From: an uncultured Oribacterium sp.
GTDB taxonomy: Bacteria; Bacillota; Clostridia; Lachnospirales; Lachnospiraceae
Assembly (NCBI GenBank): GCA_934279105.1
Contig: CAKQWR010000007.1
Span: forward strand, 1 to 29,434
Direction: 5' to 3'
Length of the DNA stretch: 29,434 nucleotides
Shown: in pieces, positions 1-7,327 of the stretch
Numbering within the stretch: position 1 is the stretch's first letter
Layout: the number at the start of each line of letters is the position of its first letter
Program-made: the position numbers and the translations under genes
The notes under the pieces: generated by a model
Seen by the model: the letters and a program-made list of their open reading frames with translations, nothing else
What the model was told of the DNA's origin: nothing
Databases searched by the model: none

Positions 1-114
1 GAGGTGGAGCGCGACAACGATCACGAGGCGTAAGAGCAGGGAAGCGCTGGTGCGTAATCGTATGGGCCGGCTGCAAACGCTGCCGGAGCATGCGTATATA
101 GTGGTAAAAAACGA

Positions 115-146
115 CAGACGGCTGGGGACGATATCCCGGTCGTCTG
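115..146 (+). other. hairpin in the lysS leader
   Basis: CAGACG at 115-120 pairs with CGTCTG at 141-146. The stem continues inward through G/C and wobble pairs to about 12-13 bp around a short loop. No T run follows, so this is not a standard intrinsic terminator. It lies 27 bp before the lysS start and could be a 5' UTR structure or the 3' end of the preceding transcript. Nothing else is recognisable in bases 1-173. Confidence 0.4.
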
Positions 147-173
147 CATTGGCATAAGAAGCAAGGAGAAGCT

Positions 174-2096
174 ATGGCAGAGAATCAGGAAAACCAGAAG
201 AACCAGGCGCCGGTAGAGGATACGAACCATATCGTTCGTACGCGCCGTGAGAAGCTTGCAGAGCTGCAGGCTGCCGGACAGGATCCTTTTGAGATCACGA
301 AGTTCGATCAGGAGCAGCACAGCCAGGAGATCCGGGATGATTTCGAGAAGTTCGAGAATCAGCAGGTATCGATCGCCGGCCGTATCATGCAGAAGCGTGT
401 GATGGGTAAGGCGTCCTTCATCCATATTCAGGATAAGCAGGGCCGTATCCAGGCATATATCACACGTGACGAGCTGGGTGAGGATGAGTACAAGAAGTTT
501 AAGAAGATGGATATCGGTGATATCGTCGGTGTAAAGGGCTTCGTATTTAAGACGAAGATGGGGGAGACTTCCGTGCATGCACAGTCGCTCGTACTGCTGT
601 CGAAGTCGCTCTATCCGCTTCCTGAGAAGTTCCATGGTCTGCAGGATACCGATACGAGATATCGTCAGCGCTATGTTGATCTCATCATGAATGAGGATTC
701 GAAGAACGTATTTATCAAGCGTTCGCAGATCATCCGTGAGATTCGTAACTTCCTCGATGGACGTGGATTTATGGAGGTAGAGACACCGATGCTGGTGGAG
801 AATGCCGGCGGTGCCGCTGCACGTCCATTTGAGACGCACTATAACGCACTAAACGAGGATGTAAAGCTTCGTATTTCTCTTGAACTCTATCTCAAGCGCC
901 TGATCGTCGGTGGTCTCGAGCGTGTATTTGAGATCGGCCGTGTATTCCGTAATGAGGGTGTCGATACCCGTCATAATCCGGAGTTCACGCTGATGGAGCT
1001 GTACCAGGCATATACTGATTACAACGGCATGATGGAGCTCACCGAGAGCATGTTCCGCTACCTCGCAGAGAAGGTATGCGGTAAGACCCTCATCAGCTAC
1101 CAGGGCACCGAGATCGATCTCGGCAAGCCGTTCCGTCGTCTGTCCATGACCGATGCGATCAAGGAGGAGTGCGGTGTTGATTTTAACACTGTGAAGACCC
1201 TTGAGGAGGCACGTGCACTGGCGGATCAGCACAATGTTCCGTACGAGGCGCACCACAAGATCGGTGATATCGAGAACGGTTTCTTCGAGACCTTCTGTGA
1301 GGAGAAGATGATCCAGCCGACCTTCATCATGGATCATCCGGTGGAGATTTCTCCGCTTACAAAGAAGAAGCCGTCTGATCCGACGAAGGTAGAGCGTTTC
1401 GAGCTCTATATCTACGGTCGTGAGATGTGTAATGCATACTCCGAGCTGAACGACCCGATCGATCAGCGCGAGCGTTTCAAGGCACAGGATGCACTGGCGG
1501 CGGCCGGTGACGAAGAGGCGAACCACACCGATGAGGACTTCCTGCATGCCATCGAGATCGGTATGCCGCCAACCGGTGGTATCGGCTATGGTATCGACCG
1601 TCTCGTGATGCTGCTGACCGATACACCGGCCATCCGTGACGTGCTGCTCTTCCCGACCATGAAGAGCCTGAATGCGGATAAGAAGGCAGCCGCTGCAGTA
1701 GAGACGGCAGCCGAGCAGCTGGATCTTACAAAGGTAAAGATCGAGCCGCTGTTCGAGGACTGTGTCGATTTCGACACCTTCGCAAAGTCGGATTTCAGAG
1801 TCGTGAAGGTCGAGGCCTGTGAGGCGGTTCCGAAGTCGAAGAAGCTGCTCAAGTTCACCCTGAACGATGGCACCGATAAGAAGCGTACCATCCTGAGCGG
1901 TATTCACGAGTATTATGAGCCGGAGGAGCTGGTTGGTAAGACCTGCGTGGCGATCACGAACCTCCCGACCAGAATGATGATGGGCATCCCTTCCGAGGGC
2001 ATGCTGATCTCTGCTGTATACGAGTATGACGAACACGAGGAACTGAATCTCCTGATGCTGGATGATGTGATCCCGGCAGGTGCGAAGCTGTACTAA
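174..2096 (+). CDS. lysS: lysyl-tRNA synthetase (class II) with C-terminal tRNA-binding domain
   Basis: This enzyme attaches lysine to tRNA-Lys in the cytoplasm, using ATP. The N-terminal OB-fold anticodon-binding domain spans roughly residues 60-160. The class II catalytic core follows, with motif 2 around FEIGRVFRNEG...RHNPEFT and motif 3 GGIGYGIDRLVML. The protein is 640 aa, against about 490-500 for ordinary bacterial LysRS. The excess is a C-terminal domain from about residue 530 (DFDTFAKSDFRVVKVE ... GIPSEGMLISA) of the EMAPII/MetG-C tRNA-binding type usually seen on methionyl-tRNA synthetase. The ATG start has AGGAG seven bases upstream. A strong terminator follows, so lysS is the last gene of its unit. 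The identity is secure; the role of the tRNA-binding tail here is inferred from its family. Confidence 0.97.
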   Translation: MAENQENQKNQAPVEDTNHIVRTRREKLAELQAAGQDPFEITKFDQEQHSQEIRDDFEKFENQQVSIAGRIMQKRVMGKASFIHIQDKQGRIQAYITRDELGEDEYKKFKKMDIGDIVGVKGFVFKTKMGETSVHAQSLVLLSKSLYPLPEKFHGLQDTDTRYRQRYVDLIMNEDSKNVFIKRSQIIREIRNFLDGRGFMEVETPMLVENAGGAAARPFETHYNALNEDVKLRISLELYLKRLIVGGLERVFEIGRVFRNEGVDTRHNPEFTLMELYQAYTDYNGMMELTESMFRYLAEKVCGKTLISYQGTEIDLGKPFRRLSMTDAIKEECGVDFNTVKTLEEARALADQHNVPYEAHHKIGDIENGFFETFCEEKMIQPTFIMDHPVEISPLTKKKPSDPTKVERFELYIYGREMCNAYSELNDPIDQRERFKAQDALAAAGDEEANHTDEDFLHAIEIGMPPTGGIGYGIDRLVMLLTDTPAIRDVLLFPTMKSLNADKKAAAAVETAAEQLDLTKVKIEPLFEDCVDFDTFAKSDFRVVKVEACEAVPKSKKLLKFTLNDGTDKKRTILSGIHEYYEPEELVGKTCVAITNLPTRMMMGIPSEGMLISAVYEYDEHEELNLLMLDDVIPAGAKLY

Positions 2097-2116
2097 GGAC
2101 GATTTCAGTATCATAA

Positions 2117-2167
2117 AAGTGCAGATGTCAGAGCGTGATAAACGCTGACATCTGCACTTGTTTTTTT
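2117..2167 (+). terminator. intrinsic terminator after lysS
   Basis: A 15-bp perfect stem (AAGTGCAGATGTCAG against its complement ending at 2158) encloses a further GCGT/ACGC pairing, and a run of seven T follows. It separates lysS from the surface-protein gene. Confidence 0.93.
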
Positions 2168-2184
2168 GTTGTCGGAATTTGAAT

Positions 2185-2213
2185 TTGACTTTGTAAAGAA
2201 GTTAGCGTATACT
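2185..2213 (+). promoter_or_regulatory. sigma-A promoter of the surface-protein gene
   Basis: TTGACT (2185-2190), a 17-bp spacer and TATACT (2208-2213) form a near-consensus housekeeping promoter. The -10 box lies inside the first of two palindromes at 2201-2248, so the promoter is very likely repressible. Confidence 0.8.
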
Positions 2214-2248
2214 AACCATCGTTTGATTGAAAGTTAGATGTAACTAAC
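2201..2248. promoter_or_regulatory. twin 16-bp palindromic operators GTTAG-N6-CTAAC
   Basis: GTTAGCGTATACTAAC (2201-2216) and GTTAGATGTAACTAAC (2233-2248) have identical 5-bp arms and 6-bp centres. They start 32 bp apart, about three helical turns, so two repressor dimers could sit on the same DNA face. The first covers the -10 box and the second lies just after the expected transcription start. The arms resemble DtxR/MntR-type metalloregulator boxes. That assignment is inference; the palindromes and their placement are seen directly. Confidence 0.75.
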
Positions 2249-2276
2249 ACACAAACGAAACGATGGAGGCTTGAGA

Positions 2277-5200
2277 GTGAAGAGAGAGGGAGTAAAGAAG
2301 CATGCAATGCTGGCAACGGTGGGCGTACTGGTGGCAGCACAGGTAAGTACTGCATTTGCAGCGGCTGGCACGCTGAGCGGGCCGAGTGTTCCGACGGGTG
2401 CATGGGTGCAGGATGGTCAGGACTGGAGCTATCTGAATGCGGATGGCACCGTGAAGAAGGGCTGGATTCAGACGGCGAGTGGATGGTACTATCTGGATCC
2501 GATCACCGGGAAAATGAAGACCGGCTGGATCGAGATCGGCGGTCAGCGTTACTATCTGAACACAGCCGCAGATGGCGTGGAAGGCCAGATGCGTCAGGGC
2601 TGGTGGCAGGACGCCAGCGGTAAGCTATATTTTTTCAGCACAGCCTCGGATGGCAGTGCGGGTCAGCTTCTCACAGGCTGGCAGTGGATCGATGGTAAGT
2701 GCTACTATTTCGAAGCTGCGGATGTGGCGAAGCTCGGCCAGTTATATGTAAACTGTACCACACCGGATGGCTGCACGGTGAATGCCGCCGGTCAGTGGCA
2801 GAATGCGCTTGGTCTCGTGCAGACCCGCAAGGAACAGGGCTACTCTTCGACGGTAGCGTCGGCCAATGCAGCCGGCCAGAGCACAGCTGGCTCCTCGAGC
2901 AGTTCCGATTCCGGAAGCTCTTCGAGCGGCAGCTCCGGCAGCTCTTCAGGCAATACCAGTGCCGGTGGTTCTGGCAGTGATTCAGAGAACAGTGGAAGCG
3001 ATTCAGAGAACAACGGTAATCAGAATGGTGGTGGAAATTCTGACAGCAACGGAAATCCGGGTGGAAGTGATACGGAAAATCCTGGAAAACCGGATTCGGG
3101 AGAGGATACAGCGTCACCGGAGTCAACTGCAAATCTGGTCGATGAGACGAAGACAAAGCTGACGGAGGTAAATTCTCTCGGCTGGTGGCTTCCAATCGTC
3201 TATGAGGAGGGGTATACCACAGAGAATACGGTTGTCACGGTCGACGGCGTAGACGTGACCAGTGCACTGACGAAGGTGACGGATGATGGAATCATTGGCA
3301 AACTCGCATTGCAGAGCGCGCCAGGCACGATCCGCATCCGCAGTACAGAAGATGCCGATAAGTACGAGACGATCGAGCTGAGTGAAGCGGCGACGGAAAC
3401 GGAGATTACGGAATCGGATGACGAGACCGGGGACGGCGCAGTCTATACCGGAGAGGCGTATCTTCCGGAGAAGATTCTGGGGCATGCAACGGTTCCGATG
3501 TGGGATTACTATCTCACGAACTATGACGATGAGGGCAATGCGCGTGTGACGCCGACGAAGACCACCTATGATCTCGGCGAGACGAAGACAGCGCATGCAA
3601 GCTACGCACCGGATGCCATCATGAGGGAAGATGAGAGCGGGAATGTGACTGGTACCGTGACCATTATGTTTAATTACAACACGGAGGACGAGAAAACCTG
3701 GTTTGATGGCATCGAGAAGCTCGCGCTGGTGTCCTATGACGAGCAGAAGAAGACGCTCAATGCGGATCTTCGGTTTGATATGAAGAAGAACGTTCTGCAT
3801 GGCAAGGGCCATGTCGGTGAGCTCGAAATTCCGATGGGGCAGACGAATTTTCGGAGCAACGGTCGCTATTATGTGCGCGTGACGTCAAGTGCAGGCGAGA
3901 CCACCCTGGTTCAGATCCATGTGGTCAATGAGAAGAAGCCGGCGCTGACACTGAAGGAGACTGCGCAGTCCGGAAAGAATCTGCATTTTGCGGTCAGTGA
4001 TCTCGTATATGGCATTACATCACCAGTGGAGCGCGTTACCTTGAAGACGCCGAATGGCGACATCGAGGAGCTTCAGAAATTTGATGACTGGTATCTGCTG
4101 AGTCAGGATCTGTTTGTGCTTTATAACGACAAGACGGATCATCTTGCGACGAAGGGAAAGTATACACTGACGATTTATGCAAACGGATTCCAGACCTTCT
4201 CGAAGAGCTTCAGCGTGACGAGCGGAGAGGCATCCAGGGAGAATGCGAAGTCGGCGCGAAAGAGCAGAAGTGCCTACAGTGTCGATGCCGTGAGCTCGGC
4301 GACATCAGGAGGCTCCGGCAGTGGCAGCACCGACAGTGACAGCTCCAGCAGTCTGGCGGTCTCTGCAAATCTGATCTTCGATACGGATCTGCTGATCAAT
4401 GCCTACATCCTCGAGGATGCGGACAAGGCGAATGATGCCGCGAATGCCGTGATTGCGTGGTGGGAGAGTACCATCCCGGATGCGGTATACAGTCTCGATA
4501 ATACAGCGCTGTATGACTGGGATGACTATGTAGACCAGTGCGAAGATGAAAAGACGGAGAATGACCGTATGCTTCCGTATGCGGAGTACTGTGTGTACGG
4601 AGAAATCTATGCGAGTCATCCGGCCGCTGCAAAGGAAGTGCTCGAGGATGGACTCTTAGGTGATATCCAGCAGAGCAGCAGCTTCATTCCGAAAGACGAT
4701 ACCGAGCATGGTACGGAAACCGATCTCAGCCTGAAGGCACAGTATGATGAAGATGCAGAAGCATTTACCGCAACGAAGGATGACTTCGAAAAGTACTACT
4801 ATGCCGATGCAGAATTTACACTTGAAGGAAGCGAAGGTGATTTCCTGAAGAACCTCGATTCGATGACCCTTCGTTCGCTGGAGGATGACGATGCGGAGCT
4901 CAGATACGTGTATGAGAAGGGTGTGTCCAGCCGCGATGATGTGTACTATGAGGTTTCAGGAGACGGAAAGTCAGTGACACTTCATCAGGTACAGCCGGGC
5001 GAGTATGAGCTCACGCTCTATGCGAAGTACTATGAAAATACAGCAGTGAGCTGTGAGTTTAAGGTTGAAAAGGAAGCAGAAGAAGAGACGCCGGATGAGA
5101 CGAGCATCGATATCCGCGTTCGGGCTGTGCGAAAGGAAAACGGATTTTTCACCAGTGGATATGTCGTTCAGTTCAGCTATGACGATGGAAGCGGCATCAC

Positions 5201-5819
5201 CGGATCTGATCTCGAAAAAGTGCTGGAAACGTATGTAAAGAGTATCGATGGCGTTACGGTCGGCACGACCGAGTATTCGGCAGCTTCATCCAGCTTCAGC
5301 TTCGGAGACGATACGTTCTTACCATTTACCTATGACAGTACCTATGGAAGCCAGAAGGACAGCCTTCTTCTTTCCTTCAGCGGCTTTGATCAAAAGGGCG
5401 ATACCATCGTCACCATCAGCGCAGGAGAGAGCTATCCGGAAATTGAATTTGTAATCGATCAGAACGGAAAGCTGAAAAAGGCGGTGACGTCTGAAAAAAC
5501 TGTTTCTGAGGAAGTGAAGACATCGGATGAAGAAGCTGTTTCTGAAGGAGCGGTATTTACGGACGGTGACACGGTGATCTCCGGAAAAGCAGATGCAAAG
5601 GTGAATACAGAGGCAAAGACAGAGGTAAATGCGGAGGCTGCGGAGACAGAGACAGCTACTGCGATGAAGACCGAAACCTCAGATGACGCAGATGACTCTG
5701 ATGACGATGGGCAGGAGGAAGATGAAAAGAAAGCGTCTTGGGATGATGCTGAGCAGAAAGATAAAAAGAAAGTGTCTTCCGATGTGACGGAGCAGGAGGA
5801 CGCGGATCCAGAAAACTGA
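2277..5819 (+). CDS. cell-wall-anchored surface protein with Shr-like hemoglobin-interacting type domains
   Basis: The product is an exported protein of about 1180 aa. A signal peptide ends near AQVSTAFA (residue 28). Choline-binding/cell-wall-binding repeats follow at about 43-152 (WYYLDPITGKMKTGW and relatives), then a Ser/Gly/Asn-rich linker at about 195-280. At least three beta-rich modules follow. The one near residues 553-640 (ITSPVERVTLK ... GKYTLTIYANGFQTFSKSF) matches the pattern of the Shr-like Hb-interacting domain (formerly DUF1533); weaker copies lie near 290-365 and 850-930. A second Ser/Gly linker is near 670-690 and an acidic tail occupies the last 110 residues. There is no LPxTG motif or C-terminal membrane helix, so the N-terminal repeats presumably hold it to the wall. 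GTG 2277 was chosen because GGAGG (2265-2269) is 7 bases upstream; TTG 2271 would be only 1 base away. A role in heme or iron capture is inferred. Confidence 0.75.
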   Translation: MKREGVKKHAMLATVGVLVAAQVSTAFAAAGTLSGPSVPTGAWVQDGQDWSYLNADGTVKKGWIQTASGWYYLDPITGKMKTGWIEIGGQRYYLNTAADGVEGQMRQGWWQDASGKLYFFSTASDGSAGQLLTGWQWIDGKCYYFEAADVAKLGQLYVNCTTPDGCTVNAAGQWQNALGLVQTRKEQGYSSTVASANAAGQSTAGSSSSSDSGSSSSGSSGSSSGNTSAGGSGSDSENSGSDSENNGNQNGGGNSDSNGNPGGSDTENPGKPDSGEDTASPESTANLVDETKTKLTEVNSLGWWLPIVYEEGYTTENTVVTVDGVDVTSALTKVTDDGIIGKLALQSAPGTIRIRSTEDADKYETIELSEAATETEITESDDETGDGAVYTGEAYLPEKILGHATVPMWDYYLTNYDDEGNARVTPTKTTYDLGETKTAHASYAPDAIMREDESGNVTGTVTIMFNYNTEDEKTWFDGIEKLALVSYDEQKKTLNADLRFDMKKNVLHGKGHVGELEIPMGQTNFRSNGRYYVRVTSSAGETTLVQIHVVNEKKPALTLKETAQSGKNLHFAVSDLVYGITSPVERVTLKTPNGDIEELQKFDDWYLLSQDLFVLYNDKTDHLATKGKYTLTIYANGFQTFSKSFSVTSGEASRENAKSARKSRSAYSVDAVSSATSGGSGSGSTDSDSSSSLAVSANLIFDTDLLINAYILEDADKANDAANAVIAWWESTIPDAVYSLDNTALYDWDDYVDQCEDEKTENDRMLPYAEYCVYGEIYASHPAAAKEVLEDGLLGDIQQSSSFIPKDDTEHGTETDLSLKAQYDEDAEAFTATKDDFEKYYYADAEFTLEGSEGDFLKNLDSMTLRSLEDDDAELRYVYEKGVSSRDDVYYEVSGDGKSVTLHQVQPGEYELTLYAKYYENTAVSCEFKVEKEAEEETPDETSIDIRVRAVRKENGFFTSGYVVQFSYDDGSGITGSDLEKVLETYVKSIDGVTVGTTEYSAASSSFSFGDDTFLPFTYDSTYGSQKDSLLLSFSGFDQKGDTIVTISAGESYPEIEFVIDQNGKLKKAVTSEKTVSEEVKTSDEEAVSEGAVFTDGDTVISGKADAKVNTEAKTEVNAEAAETETATAMKTETSDDADDSDDDGQEEDEKKASWDDAEQKDKKKVSSDVTEQEDADPEN

Positions 5820-5847
5820 ATAAGAATCAGAACCAACACTTATCTGG

Positions 5848-5874
5848 CCTCCCGGAGAAATCCGGGAGGTTTTT
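5848..5874 (+). terminator. intrinsic terminator after the surface-protein gene
   Basis: CCTCCCGGA, a GAAA loop and TCCGGGAGG form a 9-bp perfect stem followed by five T. It ends the single-gene unit. The next 430 bases, to 6307, hold no supported gene and only the regulatory features listed below. Confidence 0.93.
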
Positions 5875-6083
5875 ATGTTATATAGACTTTGCGGAAGACG
5901 GGTTATGAGACAGTAAAATCCAAAAACCGGGCAGAAAAGTCAAAACAGGATGGTCCAAGATGGAGATAAAAATTTGGACTCATTGTGAAAATGTACAAAC
6001 AGGCCGTACGATCCTTGTGCAACTATAAAGGCTGCTTTTCTGAAGTGTGTGTGTAAAAACTTAAAATTGTGCATATTGAACAA

Positions 6084-6120
6084 ATTATCACATAACAATT
6101 TAGAATTATCGCCATAACAA
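6084..6120. promoter_or_regulatory. paired direct repeats, candidate AraC-family operator
   Basis: ATTATCACATAACAA (6084-6098) is repeated as ATTATCGCCATAACAA (6105-6120), differing by one substitution and one inserted base. The period is 21-22 bp, two helical turns, which is the layout bound by AraC/XylS dimers whose two HTH motifs read adjacent major grooves. An AraC-type regulator is encoded 2.5 kb downstream in the same gene cluster. The repeat is seen directly; the binding partner is inferred. Confidence 0.6.
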
Positions 6121-6158
6121 CGAAAATAGATGTGGAAGTGCATAAACACATGACCATT

Positions 6159-6188
6159 TTGTACAAATACTGCTGTCGAAAGTATGAG
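6159..6188 (+). promoter_or_regulatory. possible promoter of the amidohydrolase cluster
   Basis: TTGTAC (6159-6164), an 18-bp spacer and TATGAG (6183-6188) are the best -35/-10 pair downstream of the direct repeats. Both boxes are imperfect. A CATAAA at 6141-6146 without a -35 box, placed closer to the repeats, is an alternative if an activator replaces -35 recognition. Confidence 0.3.
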
Positions 6189-6307
6189 AAAAGCGGGCAG
6201 GCATTTTGATAACATAATTCTATCGAAGTGAAGGAGCGGTTATCCGGAGAACAACCCCTTTGCCACAGATCGAAACAGAATAATCCTATTTTTGAAAGGG
6301 CAGAGTT

Positions 6308-7315
6308 ATGAAATCAATTGATGTTTTTTGCCATCTGATGCCGCCGGAGTATGCGAAAATCTGTATGGCGGAAGCGCCAAACAAGTCACATATGTTCAAG
6401 CGTGCACTCAATGTAGCTTCCATGTCCGACATGGAAAAGCGAAATGAGGTTCTGAAGCAGTTCCCGGGCTATAAGCAGATTCCTAATATCGTTTCCCCAC
6501 CTGTCGAGACCTTCGCAGGTCCGGATAAGTCTCCACGTCTTGCAGCCATCGGTAACGATGAGATCAAGAAGATCGTAGAAGAAAACCCGGATTATTATGA
6601 GGGTTTCATCGCAGGGCTTCCATTTAATAATGTCCAGGCGTCGGTTGAAGAAATCAAGCGCGTAAAGGATATGGGTGCAAAGGGCATTCAGATCTACACC
6701 CATATGAACGGCGAAGCCATCGATACCGAGAAGTACTGGCCGATCTACGAAGCCTGTGAGAAGTATGATCTTCCGATTCTGATTCATCCGGTGGGTGGGC
6801 AGATGACACCGGAGTTCCCGACCGAGGAACGTTCGAAATATGAGCTCTGGTTCACCATCGGCTGGCCTTATCAGACGACCGTTGCGATGATGCGACTTGC
6901 GTTCTCTGGTATTTTCGAGGATTTCCCGAACATTAAGATCATCACACATCACGTCGGTGCGATGATTCCGATGCTGGAAGGCCGTATCGAAAATGGCTTA
7001 AAGATGTACGGTGGACGTACAGCGCCGGAGCTTCGAGAGGAACTGACGAAGACGAAGATGAAGGGCGCACCGATTGATACCTTCCGTAAGTTCTATGCAG
7101 ATACGGCTTCCTTCGGCTCCACCTCTGCCATCCGTGCAGGTCTTGACTTCTTCGGACCGGATCATATCGTATTTGCGACGGATATGCCGTTTGACCCGGA
7201 GCAGGGACCAGGCTATATCGAGCGTACACTGAAGTGCATTGATAATCTGAATTTAAATGAAGAAGATAAGGCAAAGGTTCTGCATGGAAATGCTCAGCGC
7301 CTTTTCCATGTATAA
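6308..7315 (+). CDS. amidohydrolase-2 / ACMSD-like metal-dependent hydrolase or decarboxylase
   Basis: This 335-aa cytoplasmic TIM-barrel protein belongs to the amidohydrolase family that includes aminocarboxymuconate-semialdehyde decarboxylase, gamma-resorcylate decarboxylase and 4-oxalomesaconate hydratase. Visible active-site elements are the N-terminal metal motif IDVFCHLMP (residues 4-12), His160 in ILIHPVGG, His214-His215 in THHVGAMIP, and Asp292 in FATDMPFD. The usual HxH metal pair is altered: the first His is Phe7 and only His9 remains. The gene opens a run of six same-strand genes. The carrier gene begins 12 bp after its stop, which suggests one transcript. The fold is clear, but the substrate, and whether the reaction is decarboxylation, hydration or hydrolysis, cannot be told. 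Confidence 0.85.
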   Translation: MKSIDVFCHLMPPEYAKICMAEAPNKSHMFKRALNVASMSDMEKRNEVLKQFPGYKQIPNIVSPPVETFAGPDKSPRLAAIGNDEIKKIVEENPDYYEGFIAGLPFNNVQASVEEIKRVKDMGAKGIQIYTHMNGEAIDTEKYWPIYEACEKYDLPILIHPVGGQMTPEFPTEERSKYELWFTIGWPYQTTVAMMRLAFSGIFEDFPNIKIITHHVGAMIPMLEGRIENGLKMYGGRTAPELREELTKTKMKGAPIDTFRKFYADTASFGSTSAIRAGLDFFGPDHIVFATDMPFDPEQGPGYIERTLKCIDNLNLNEEDKAKVLHGNAQRLFHV

Positions 7316-7327
7316 AGGGGAGCAGTT

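Noticed and set aside
1..33. In-frame end of a possible upstream gene (stop at 31-33)
   Set aside because: Only ten residues are visible, all hydrophilic and unrecognisable, and another frame stays open to base 154. There is not enough to support a partial gene.
849..2114. Long open frame on the minus strand opposite lysS (421 codons)
   Set aside because: It is a mirror of the lysS codon pattern, has no ribosome site and no recognisable domain. The + strand gene is certain.
5940..6215. Minus-strand frame of 91 codons before the amidohydrolase cluster
   Set aside because: It overlaps the A/T-rich regulatory region with the direct repeats, has no ribosome site and matches nothing I know.
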